DNA from: Neoroseomonas terrae
GTDB taxonomy: Bacteria; Pseudomonadota; Alphaproteobacteria; Acetobacterales; Acetobacteraceae
Length of the DNA: 64,000 bases
Reading direction: 5' to 3'
Assembly: GCF_018129025.1 (NCBI RefSeq)
Contig: NZ_JAAEDI010000003.1
Location: 62,001 to 126,000 of the forward strand
The notes under the pieces are model-generated. The model was not told the DNA's origin, searched no databases, and saw only the letters and a list, made by a program, of their open reading frames with translations. A program made the position numbers and the translations under genes. Of the stretch, positions 35,244 to 43,730 are shown piece after piece. Numbering within the stretch: the stretch's first letter is position 1; each line of letters begins with the position of its first letter.

Positions 35244-36221
35244 TCAGTCGTAGGCCACGCGTGGGTCGATCACGCTGTAGAGGATGTCGGCGATGAAGTT
35301 CGTGATCAGGATGATCAGCGCCATCACGAAGAAGCACGCCTGCGCGACCGGGTAGTCGAGGTCGTTCAGCGCCGTCACCAGCTCTCGACCCACCCCCGGC
35401 CACGCGAAGATGATCTCGAGCAGGACCTGTCCCTGGAACAGGAAGCCCATCATCACCGCCACGTCCGTCACCAACGGCAGCAGGGCGTTGCGTGTGGCAT
35501 GAACGACGATGCGGCGTTCCGGCAGCCCCTTCGCGCGCAGCACGTCGAGGAAGTCGCTGCCCTTCACCTCCAGCATGGTGCTGCGCAGGAGGAGGGCGGG
35601 GCTGGTGATCTCGCGGGACACCAGCACCAGGCATGGCAGCGCCAGGTGATGCAGGAAGTCGATCGTGAGTACCGTCTCCCAGAAGGAATCGCCGGCACCG
35701 CCGACCGACACCATGCCGCCGGGCGGAAACCATCCGAGCCAGTAGGAGAAGATCATGAGGACCATGATCCCGGCGAAGAAGGATGGCACCGATCGCAGAG
35801 TCAGCAGGGTGACGACCGCCGCACCTTCCCGCCGCGTGCCGCGGCGCCAGCCCAGCCAGGCCCCGAGCGTGGCGCCCAGGGCGACGCTGATGATCACCGC
35901 CGGCACGATCATCGATGCGGTGTGCAGCAGTTTCTCGACCACGATGTCGCGCACCGGCATCATCTGGAAGAACGATGTGCCGAAGTCGAAGGTCAGCATG
36001 TTGCCCATGTAGCGCAGGTACTGGACCCAGATCGGCGCATCGAGGCCCCACAGCGCCTTCTGCCGCTGCACCATATCGTCGGGGAAATTGCTATCGACGA
36101 ATACGGAGGTCGGATCACCGGGCAAGAGTTTAAACAGGAAGAACATCATCGTCAGGATCGAGACGATGACGAACAGCAACAGGGCGAGCCGTCGCAGCAC
36201 GAATGTGCGCCAGGCGTGCAT
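35244..36221 (-). CDS. dppB: ABC transporter permease, DppB type
   Basis: 325 aa. N-terminal segment RRLALLLFVIVSILTMMFFL and PGDPT are characteristic of OppB/DppB, as are the periplasmic loop with DDMVQRQKALWGLDAPIWVQ, LRSTMLEVKGSDFLDVLRAK and C-terminal DILYSVIDPRVAYD. Six predicted membrane spans. Starts 27 bp after the substrate-binding protein gene. Confidence 0.95.
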   Translation of the reverse strand: MHAWRTFVLRRLALLLFVIVSILTMMFFLFKLLPGDPTSVFVDSNFPDDMVQRQKALWGLDAPIWVQYLRYMGNMLTFDFGTSFFQMMPVRDIVVEKLLHTASMIVPAVIISVALGATLGAWLGWRRGTRREGAAVVTLLTLRSVPSFFAGIMVLMIFSYWLGWFPPGGMVSVGGAGDSFWETVLTIDFLHHLALPCLVLVSREITSPALLLRSTMLEVKGSDFLDVLRAKGLPERRIVVHATRNALLPLVTDVAVMMGFLFQGQVLLEIIFAWPGVGRELVTALNDLDYPVAQACFFVMALIILITNFIADILYSVIDPRVAYD

Positions 36222-36248
36222 GGGGTTCCTCCGCCTTCGCCGGTCGGT

Positions 36249-38138
36249 TCAGGCGTCGTCGATCATCTTGATGCCGGCCCATTCGTACCCGGCGCCGGGC
36301 TTGACGACGCCGCGCACGCGTTGCCGCCAGGCTTCATCGGTCGGTGCGGGGTACATGAGCCGACCGTCAGACGCCCAGCGATAGCCCGCCTGCTGCAGGA
36401 TCTGGCGCGCTTGATCCAAGTCGAAGGCCGGGATCGGCGGCAGGCCGGGATTGTGCCAGGGGTGGCCCTCGACCAGGAAAGTGTTGGCCGCCGGCACGCG
36501 ACCGCCGCCTTCCCAGACGACATCGACCAGGAAGCGGCGGTCGAAGGTGTGGTGCCAGGCGCGGCGGAACTCGTAGTCGCGCCAGGGCAGCCAGGCGGCG
36601 CGGGTGACGCCATGCACCCAGTTGATGTCACGCGCCGGCGCCATGGTGATGTGCCGCTGGCCTTCGAGCGAACGGGCCTGCGACGGTGTCATCCAGACCC
36701 CGTCCATGAAATCGATCTGCCCGGACTGCATGCGTCCGAGCAAGCCATCGACCGACGGCACGACGACCATGACGATCTCGTCCAGCTTCGGCGCCGCGAA
36801 ATGCTTCTTGTTGGCGATGAGCTGCAGTTCCGTGTCGCGCCGGTAGCGGCCGAAACGGAACGGGCCGCTGCCGATCTGGTCGCGCGGCTCGACCACCAGG
36901 CGTCGCGCGTCCTCGCCTTCCTTCAGTCCTTGCTCGCTGGCGAGCCGTTCCCAGACATGCTTCGGAAAGATCACGTTCAGAATCAGGAAGTAGGTCTCGA
37001 ACTCCGCATAGGGCTGCTTGAAGGAGATCCGGACGACGCGCCGCTCCTCATCGCGGATCGCCACATTCTCGATGTTGCTGTTCGCGGTCCAGAAGAAGCC
37101 ACGGTCGTAGGCCATGAGGAAGTCGAAGGTGAACTTCAGGTCGTGGACCGTGACCGGGCGGCCGTCGTGGAATTCCATTCCGTCGCGCAGTGTCAGGTCC
37201 CAGGTCTTGGAATCGATCTGCGTCCAGGATTCCGCCGCCCAGGGAATGACGTTGAGGTTCTCGTCGAGGAAGGCGAGGCGGTCATAGATCATGCGCCCGA
37301 TAGCGCGGTAGCGGTTCGCCGCGCTGATCAGGTTGATCGATCGATCGACCGACGTCACGCCGACGACCGCACGCCGGCGGTTGGTCCGCGGCGTCGCGCG
37401 AAGATAGGTATGGAAGATGTTGAAGTCGGCGATGCCGAAGCCGGTCGCGGAGACCACGTCCGACCAGGCGGCGCTGTTGTAGGCCTGGATGATCTGCGGT
37501 CCCCAGCCATACTGCGTGATGTAGAGATCATCAGCGAGGATCGCCTGTGCACGGTGCACATGCTGCATGCGTTCGTCGCGCGATGTCGTGCGGGCCTGCG
37601 CCTCGATCTCGGCATCGTATTGCCGGTTGGCCCATTCGCCGTAGTTGCGGCGGTCCAGGCCATAGGCGCGGGAGACGAGCCATTCGGACGGATCGAGCCG
37701 TTCGACACGCGGCACCGCATTGTGGACTTCGACGTCGCCGTGCCGGTGGCTCAGGATCGCTTCGAGGTAGCGCGCCTGCGACACTTGCTGGACGTTGTAC
37801 TTGATGCCGACCTTCTCGGCATCCACCACCCAGCGGCGCCAGGCATCGATCCAGTCGGGCCGCGAGGTCTGGAGCAGTACCTTGAATTCGGGGATGCGCT
37901 CGCCGTCGCGTGGCCATGTGATGCGCGGCAGGGTCTCCTCGACCCAGCCGGCGTCGCGCAGGAAGTAGTTCTCCCGTTCATTGTAGAAGTCGCGATAGGC
38001 GGGGTCCACGAAGCTAATGCGCGCCGTATCCTGCGCGCGCACGGGCCGGCCGCCGAGCGTGGCGGCGCCGCCCATGAGTGCGGCCATCTTCAATGCGGTG
38101 CGGCGATCGAGGCCTGGCGGCGTCGTGTCGATCGTCAT
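36249..38138 (-). CDS. ABC substrate-binding protein (SBP_bac_5) with circularly permuted order
   Basis: 629 aa periplasmic binding protein of the dipeptide/nickel family, in operon with dppFBCD. Start at 38138 with GGAGG 8 nt upstream; Tat-like leader LDRRTALKMAAL. The order is abnormal. Residues ~80-245 match what is normally the C-terminal lobe (VVDAEKVGIKYNV, RQYDAEIEAQA, HRAQAILADDLYITQYGW). The normal N-terminal start follows at ~262 (SVDRSINLISAANRYRAIGR, NVIPWAAESW, LTLRDGMEFHDGRPVTVHDL). GSGPFRFGRYRR (424-433), QSGQIDFMDGVW and RRAWHHTFDRRFL come next, and it ends soon after ARQILQQAGYRW (577-588). The gene at 49988 shows the canonical order. Both ends carry an 'AG(Y/W)...DG' segment, as expected after tandem duplication and trimming. 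Not a frameshift artefact: one continuous frame. Confidence 0.9.
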   Translation of the reverse strand: MTIDTTPPGLDRRTALKMAALMGGAATLGGRPVRAQDTARISFVDPAYRDFYNERENYFLRDAGWVEETLPRITWPRDGERIPEFKVLLQTSRPDWIDAWRRWVVDAEKVGIKYNVQQVSQARYLEAILSHRHGDVEVHNAVPRVERLDPSEWLVSRAYGLDRRNYGEWANRQYDAEIEAQARTTSRDERMQHVHRAQAILADDLYITQYGWGPQIIQAYNSAAWSDVVSATGFGIADFNIFHTYLRATPRTNRRRAVVGVTSVDRSINLISAANRYRAIGRMIYDRLAFLDENLNVIPWAAESWTQIDSKTWDLTLRDGMEFHDGRPVTVHDLKFTFDFLMAYDRGFFWTANSNIENVAIRDEERRVVRISFKQPYAEFETYFLILNVIFPKHVWERLASEQGLKEGEDARRLVVEPRDQIGSGPFRFGRYRRDTELQLIANKKHFAAPKLDEIVMVVVPSVDGLLGRMQSGQIDFMDGVWMTPSQARSLEGQRHITMAPARDINWVHGVTRAAWLPWRDYEFRRAWHHTFDRRFLVDVVWEGGGRVPAANTFLVEGHPWHNPGLPPIPAFDLDQARQILQQAGYRWASDGRLMYPAPTDEAWRQRVRGVVKPGAGYEWAGIKMIDDA

Positions 38139-38157
38139 GATTGTTCCTCCCAGGATC

Positions 38158-39198
38158 TCAGGCCACGAGATGGCAGGCGGCCTCTCGGCGCTCGCCAGCG
38201 GCGTGGAGTTGCGGATCGTCCGTCCGGCAGCGGTCGATGGCCTTGGGGCAGCGGGGATGGAAACGGCATCCGCTCGGCAGGTTCGCCGGGTTCGGCACGG
38301 CGCCTTCAAGATGGATGCGCCGGCGCGTGCCGCGCCGCATGACCGGTGCCGCGGCAACAAGGGCTTGCGAGTAAGGATGCCGCGGGTCATCGAGAATCTG
38401 GTCGGTCGGCCCGATCTCGACGATGCGGCCGAGATACATCACCGCGATGCGCGTGCAGATATGCCGCATCGTCGAGAGGTCATGGGAGATGAAGAGGATC
38501 CCCATGTTCAGCGTCTCGGCGAAGGATTTCAGCAGGTTCAGGATGCCGGCCCGGATCGACACATCGAGCATGGACACCGGCTCGTCCGCGACGAGGAAGC
38601 GTGGCTCGACCGCGATGGCCCGCGCGATGGCGACGCGCTGAAGCTGCCCGCCGCTCATCTCGTGCGGGTAGCGATGCATGAAGTTCTCGGCCGGCAAGAG
38701 ACCGGCACGCTCCATCGCCAGGCGGGCCAACGCCTCATACTCGGTGCGGCGGTCAGGAAAGTGAATGCTGATTGGCTCCAGGACGCTGCGGAGTACGGTG
38801 AAGCGCGGGTTCAGCGCTTCATAGGGATTCTGGAAAACGATCTGCGCGTTTCGTCGGAAGTCGCGCAGAGGCCCGCGTCCGGTGAGGGTGGCCAGGTCCG
38901 CGCCGTCGAACAGGATCTCGCCACCGGACGGCGCGTGGAGCTTCAGGACGGTCATGCCCGTCGTGGACTTGCCGCAGCCACTCTCGCCGGCCAGGCCCAG
39001 GACCTCGCCCGGATGAACAGCGAAGCTGACGTCGTCGACCGCGCGCAGGTAGCGTTGCTCGCCCACGCCCAGCAACGAACTGAGCATGCTTCGGCGTACG
39101 GGGTACCATTTCCGGAGCCTGCGCACCTCGATGACCGGAGAGGTGCAGGCAGCCCTGGGGGCGCGATCGCTGCGATTGACGTCAGTCAGGATGTTCAT
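38158..39198 (-). CDS. dppF: ABC transporter ATP-binding protein, OppF/DppF type
   Basis: 346 aa, first gene of the eight-gene operon. Walker A GESGCGKST, Q-loop VFQNPYEALNPRFTV, signature MSGGQLQRVAIARA, Walker B FLVADEPVSMLD, H-loop FISHD, and the oligopeptide-family C-terminus with CRFHPRCPKAIDRC. The start at 39198 (MNILTDVN) fits the family; the open frame extends upstream. Nineteen bp before the binding-protein start. Confidence 0.94.
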   Translation of the reverse strand: MNILTDVNRSDRAPRAACTSPVIEVRRLRKWYPVRRSMLSSLLGVGEQRYLRAVDDVSFAVHPGEVLGLAGESGCGKSTTGMTVLKLHAPSGGEILFDGADLATLTGRGPLRDFRRNAQIVFQNPYEALNPRFTVLRSVLEPISIHFPDRRTEYEALARLAMERAGLLPAENFMHRYPHEMSGGQLQRVAIARAIAVEPRFLVADEPVSMLDVSIRAGILNLLKSFAETLNMGILFISHDLSTMRHICTRIAVMYLGRIVEIGPTDQILDDPRHPYSQALVAAAPVMRRGTRRRIHLEGAVPNPANLPSGCRFHPRCPKAIDRCRTDDPQLHAAGERREAACHLVA

Positions 39199-39420
39199 CG
39201 GGCGGCGGCGCGCGCGTGACCCGCGCAGCGATGCAGCCGGTCGGCGAGACGATCGATGAATGCATCCGGGCGCGAGGCTAGCCACGCGCGCGCAGCCATT
39301 TGGCCGTGCATGAATTTCCTTCCCGAACGTTTCCTCGCGCGCCGGTTCGTCCGACGCCGCTTTCCCCACACATCGGCTTCAAGATCCAAGCGACGCCGGG
39401 CCGCGTAGCTGAAGCCAAGA

Positions 39421-39431
39421 TTGTCGGACAA
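39421..39431. promoter_or_regulatory. candidate GntR (FCD) operator, TTGTC-G-GACAA
   Basis: A perfect 11-bp palindrome about 220 bp upstream of dppF. TTGT(N)nACAA half-site pairs are typical for FadR/FCD-type GntR regulators, and one such gene (29464) borders the other end of this operon. It is AT-richer than its surroundings. Function is inferred. Confidence 0.45.
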
Positions 39432-39560
39432 AACTATATGGCAAACGGACGAGCCATCAAGGGCTCATTTGGCGTGGGTAGAAGGGGTATTGTTCAGTCC
39501 GTGGCGATGATCGTCGCTCGCCATCGTGGCGCCGACGGCGCAATCGGCAGCCTTACGGCA

Positions 39561-39620
39561 TCATCCCGATCTCGGCGCCACCAGGTCCAATGCCTCCACG
39601 ACGATGGCCGTCGATATCCG
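39561..39620 (-). pseudogene. LysR 3'-end remnant
   Basis: The minus frame reads AIVVEALDLVAPRSG then stop, matching the C-terminus of the LysR protein at 4341 (FVEALDLVAPKAG). The DNA matches at about 34 of 42 positions over 39561-39602. Nothing recognisable lies upstream. The rest of 39199-39768 holds no gene apart from the operon promoter. Confidence 0.55.
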
Positions 39621-39768
39621 TCAAAGGCGCTACTCGGCGTCGCTTGGCACTACGAGGATCCGTCTAGGCCGGCGCTGCGGCACACACAGTTCGGCGGCGG
39701 CGAGAGGACCGTGCAGCGCAAAGGGCTTCGAAGTCGTCGTCGAAGCGGCTCCGCTGGGATCTGCCGCG

Positions 39769-40760
39769 GTGTCGACGAGGCAGACCGAGACGCGAGCCAG
39801 CGGGCCAGCCGACTGGTGGGTGAACAACAAGCAGACGAACCGCCAGGAGATCGCAGGCGGCTATCTGTGGTCCCCAAGAACCAAGACGAATGGCGCGCGG
39901 AACGAAACCTACCACAACATGGGACGTGTTCGCGCGGGCGACCTCGCGCTCGCCTATGCGTCTCAGCGCATAGCGCATGTCGGCGTTGCCACGCAGGCCG
40001 CCGTACCGGCCCTCAAGCCGCTCGATTTCGGGACTGCTGGCGCGAACTGGGCACGCGACGGCTGGATGGTGCTGGTCCGAAGGTCGGCGGTGCCGTCGCC
40101 GCTTCAGCCGAAGGCGATCATCGACGATATCCGACCGCATCTGCCACGGCGTCACTCTCCGCTGCAGCCGACGACAAGGGACGGGAATCAGAACGTATAC
40201 CTGGCCGCCGACTCGAAGGCGCTCGCAGAGCTTCTCCTGCCTCGGCTTTATGTGGATGAAGACTCGCTCCGCGCGGCTGCATTGGCGAGCGGCGTAGACA
40301 AAGACGCGCTCGCCCACTCAGACGATGCGGTCGAAGATGCCGTGAAGTCGGACGCAGGACTCTCTGCGACCGAGCGTGAGGCAGTGATCGCTGCTCGGCG
40401 CGGACAAGGTCGCTTCCGCGCTGTGGTGCTGGCCGTCGAGCCAAGGTGCCGCCTGACCGGCGTATCCGACATCCGCCTTCTCCGAGCGAGCCATATACGA
40501 CCGTGGCGGGCCTGTGAGACGCATGCGCAGCGCCTCGACGGCGAGAACGGCCTGATGTTGACACCCACCGCCGACCACCTCTTCGACAAGGGCTTCATCT
40601 CATTCGCTGACGATGGCACGCTGCTGGTCTCGCCGCACATTGACAAATTGACTTGGAGCGCCTCGGCATCGGGGCTAAAGCGACGCGCAACGTTGGCTCG
40701 TTCACCGGCGGTCAGCGAATGTACCTGGCCTACCACCGCGCGGTCGTCTTCCTGACTTAA
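39769..40760 (+). pseudogene. EVE-HNH endonuclease gene, frameshifted near 3' end
   Basis: From a GTG at 39769 (no ATG is suitably placed) the protein has an EVE/PUA-like domain (DWWVNNKQTNRQEIAGGYLW, then GDLALAY, NVYLAAD), which in this family can read modified bases, followed by an HNH domain: CRLTGVSDIRLLRASHIRPW, NGLMLTPTADHLFDKGFISF. After LVSPHIDKLT the reading frame drifts at about 40652. The proper ending (LERLGIGAKATRNVGSFTGG, then QRMYLAYHRAVVF) continues in another frame to TAA at 40758-40760, so one base appears to be lost. The shifted product still keeps the HNH core. Converges with recQ. Confidence 0.78.
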
Positions 40761-42448
40761 CCGCACGGCTGGTCGGCCAACCACTCGGTGGAGGTATCGT
40801 CAGAGCCTCGCAGACGAACCGAACGTGATCCTCCGGGGAGCAGCGTCGAGCATGGCAAACGTCGCAGCAAATGCCCGACTCGGCGCGCGCGCCATGCTTG
40901 GCGAAAACCCAATCGATGATGCGCAGCGCCAATGGGCGGCGTGGTCGAGTGCGAGCTTCACCGAAGTAACACAGCAGTGCATCACGGAAGCAGCTTCGGT
41001 GAAATGCGAAGGTCTGCATCTGCCGCGACAGCCGCCGTTTCTGAGTCAGAAGTGCAGTGTGCTCGCCCGCCGTCACTTTCGCGTCCTCGACGGTCAGTCC
41101 GGCCATGAAGTCGAGCAAGCTGAGCGCTGGGCCGTCTGGCTTGGGGTCGGTGAGAAGGATAGCAACGCTTCTCTGGCCGTTGCGGCCGGCGCGCCCGAAC
41201 TCTTGCAGGTAGTCCTTTGGTGAGGCCGGGTGCTGCCAGTGGATCACGAGGCGCACGTCAGGAATGTCGACTCCCATGCCGAAGGCATTGGTGCAGATGA
41301 TGCGCGACAGCTTTGGCTCGAGATGGCCCCCGAAGCGCTGCACCAGATCCTCCTTCTCCTGCGTGCGGAGCTGGCCATGGAAGAACGGCGTGGCGACGCC
41401 CTGCGTTGCCAGGGCCGCGGGGAGGGCGTCGCCGATCTTCCGGGTTGGCACGAACACCATCGACTTGACGCCGATCGCATCGGCGAGGCGCAGGAGTTCG
41501 GCGACGAAGGCCGGTCGTGCGTCCTGGCGCACCCGCCGCCGAAGGAAGGTGATGTTGGGTCGATTGGCGCCATGCACGAACACGTCGCCGTCCCCTGCAC
41601 CGAGCGAGGCGAGGATGCGCGCCTGCGTCTCGCGACCGGCCGTCGCCGTGAAGGCCAGGACCGGCGGATTGCCCAGTTGCTCGCGGACTTCCCCCAGCCG
41701 CCCATACTCAGGCCGGAAATCGCGGGCCCAACGATCGATGCAGTGCGCCTCGTCCACGACGAGATAGGCAGGGCGCAGCGTACGGAGCAACGCCAACTCC
41801 CGCTCATTCGCTCCGAAGAACCGCTCCGGCGCCAGGTAGAGGAACTTGAAGGACCCCTTCGTGAGCAGGCGAGGCGCAGCTGCTTCTCCTCGGACGAGAG
41901 GTCCGAGTTCATGAAGGTTGCTGGGATCCGATACCGCAGGAGGCCCGAGACCTGGTCCGACATCAGTGCCTTGGGGGGGAGACCACGAGGCAGAGGCCTG
42001 GTGTCAGCACGGCCGGCACCTGGAAGGCGAGGCTTTTGCCGGATCCAGTTGGACTTACCAGTAGCAGGGAGCGGCCCCGCAGTGCCGCTTCTACGACGTC
42101 GATTTGCGCTGGCCGGAAGGTGTCCAAACCGAACAGTCTCAAAGCGGGGCCGAGGTGCCCGGTCTCGCGCGCCAGTCTTCCCTCGGTGTCGAGCCAATGC
42201 GCCAGGCGCACAGCCGCTCTTTGGAGCAGGCGACGGGCCAGCCCAACACCGAGATGCGGATGCACCGCCGCATGGCACATTGGGCATAGGCTGATCACGT
42301 TCGCCGGCTCGTCGGTGCCACCAGACGCCCGCGGCAGCAAGTGGTGCACGTGCGCGCCATCGGCCTTGAGGTCGCCGCCGCACTGAACGCACCGATGCCC
42401 GTCACGCCGCAGCACCGTCTGGCGTGCAATCTCCCAATCCCCGGTCAT
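40702..42448 (-). pseudogene. HNH-RecQ helicase fusion gene, two frameshifts
   Basis: From the ATG at 42448, an HNH domain (RRDGHRCVQCGG, HVHHLLPRASGGT, CPMCHAAVH) is fused to a RecQ-type DEAH helicase: FRPAQIDVV (motif 0), SPTGSGKS (Walker A), YLAPERF, VVDEAHC, FTATA, GMGVDIPDVRLVIHW, QEFGRAGRNGQ and a CCDVC zinc motif. The frame breaks in a run of seven G (plus strand 41973-41979), where VVSPP should continue KALMSDQV, and again near 41870, where QLRLA should continue LLTKGSFKF. Restoring one base at each gives one ~570-aa protein. The stop at 40702 overlaps the tail of the EVE-HNH gene. Inactive as written. Confidence 0.8.
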
Positions 42449-43382
42449 TACGCCCTCTGGCAACCCGCTCGTCAGCTGCCGGCCCGGCGCCGGCCCGCTA
42501 TGGGACCCCGGCTGATCCACGGGATGCAACCCACGCGTAAACCTGCCGGTGGAATGTAGACGTCATTGTAAGCCGAGAGCGGATTTCTGCTTGGGTAGCT
42601 CCCATAGATGGGATTCCGCCTGCGGGGCCGCAGGGGCTTGGAAAGCGTGTGGCAGTTCTGACGCAACCTTACCCGTAGCGGTGTTCTCGGGTCCGCGAGG
42701 GTGGCGCCCTCAGACGCGCGGCAACCAACGGGGTTCGCCGAGGACGCGGCCCTACCGGCGTTTGACCGCTCGGCAGGTCTCGGTCGCCCGCGCTACCCGG
42801 AGCCACGACAGGACGACGTCGTGCGCAGCTCCGAGACCGAGGCGTCGTTTCCTTCCACGGGCCCGCACGGCCATCGATCGCGGATGCGGGATAACTGCTG
42901 ACCCGCGGGGCGGATGCGGCTACCGGGCTGGTCGAGATCCAGCTGGCCGGCGCAGAACAACCCGTGCTCGTCCTCCCGGAAGCCGGACCGGGTGCCGATC
43001 GCCTTGCCGGGGTCATGGAACCACAGCATGCGGGGACCGGTGCCGCGGCGGGCGTGCTGACGAGCGTTTCGGCGAGCCGGCGCTGGCGTTCCTCGCGCGT
43101 CATCAGGTCGACCCGGATCCGTTCCTCGAGGCGGCGTTCACCGTTGCGCCGGACTTTGCGGGCAGACGCAGCGCCTCCCAGACGCCCGGCGCGAAGGTTA
43201 CGGATTTCCGCTCCCGCCATAGGCGACCGAGACTGCCGAGCAGCTTCACGGAGCACCTGCGACACAGCGCGCCTCCCAAAATTCGAAGGTTCACGCCGAA
43301 ATCTGTGGTGAAATCGGAATGATTGGCACAGCATCGATCGGGTAAGCTGTTTGTCGGAGACAGGGTCAGGGGGGCGAACCGG
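42449..43382. other. accessory gap with phage debris
   Basis: About 930 bp without an intact gene. Long frames exist on both strands but have the repetitive Arg/Pro/Ala composition of chance ORFs in GC-rich DNA. The only recognisable part is the prohead-protease fragment listed separately. The last ~60 bp form the promoter/RBS region of 43383. Confidence 0.5.
42890..43029 (-). pseudogene. HK97-type prohead protease fragment
   Basis: The minus frame from 43029 reads MLWFHDPGKAIGTRSGFRED, then HGLFCAGQLDLD. This matches the conserved core of HK97 prohead proteases (LWxHDxxxPIGxWxExxEDxxGLxVxGxL). Upstream sequence is in another frame and downstream homology ends quickly. A short phage remnant. 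Confidence 0.55.
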
Positions 43383-43730
43383 ATGTCGGGCAGCCTTACG
43401 AGCCGTATTGACGACGTCATCGCGGAGTTCTCAGCCAGAACTCAGTGGCGCCTATCCACTGGCGCGATGATCGTCATCCAGCAGGCAGCACTGGCGACAA
43501 CTTCGGATGTGTACGGAATGGGCGATATCTCAACGCCAGCAGAGCGACGCTCCGCTTCGGCCAAGGCTATCGAGACATTGCCCGAATTCCTGCGACATCT
43601 ATTCGAAGTTGCCCGAGCCGAACGCGAACGGAGATCGGGCGGGGACAGTCCCGAAGTGATCGGCGCAATCCTCGTACTACAGAACATGAGCATCTGGGCG
43701 CAGCTCTTTGACTGTCCTTGCTGGCCATGA
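43383..43730 (+). CDS. hypothetical protein, first of a coupled pair
   Basis: 115 aa from the ATG at 43383, with an AGGGGGG ribosome-binding site about 8 nt upstream. Mostly alpha-helical by eye (SRIDDVIAEFSARTQW, ETLPEFLRHLFEVARAERER), no membrane span, no recognised motif. Its TGA overlaps the ATG of the next gene (ATGA), so the two are expressed together. Base composition is slightly less GC-rich than the surroundings, consistent with acquisition. Function unknown. Confidence 0.65.
   Translation: MSGSLTSRIDDVIAEFSARTQWRLSTGAMIVIQQAALATTSDVYGMGDISTPAERRSASAKAIETLPEFLRHLFEVARAERERRSGGDSPEVIGAILVLQNMSIWAQLFDCPCWP

Noticed and set aside
36088..36384. Idea that the binding protein at 36249 is two genes or a frameshift artefact
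   Set aside because: The 629 codons are one continuous frame with a single signal peptide, and both parts match the family in frame.
35133..38342. Plus-strand open frame of 1069 codons over the dpp genes
   Set aside because: Antisense to five well-supported genes; composition (His, Arg, Asp, Val) is typical of the complementary frame of GC-rich coding DNA.
42549..43322. 257-codon plus-strand frame
   Set aside because: Arg/Gly/Pro-rich random-looking sequence with no motif; contradicted by the prohead-protease fragment on the other strand.
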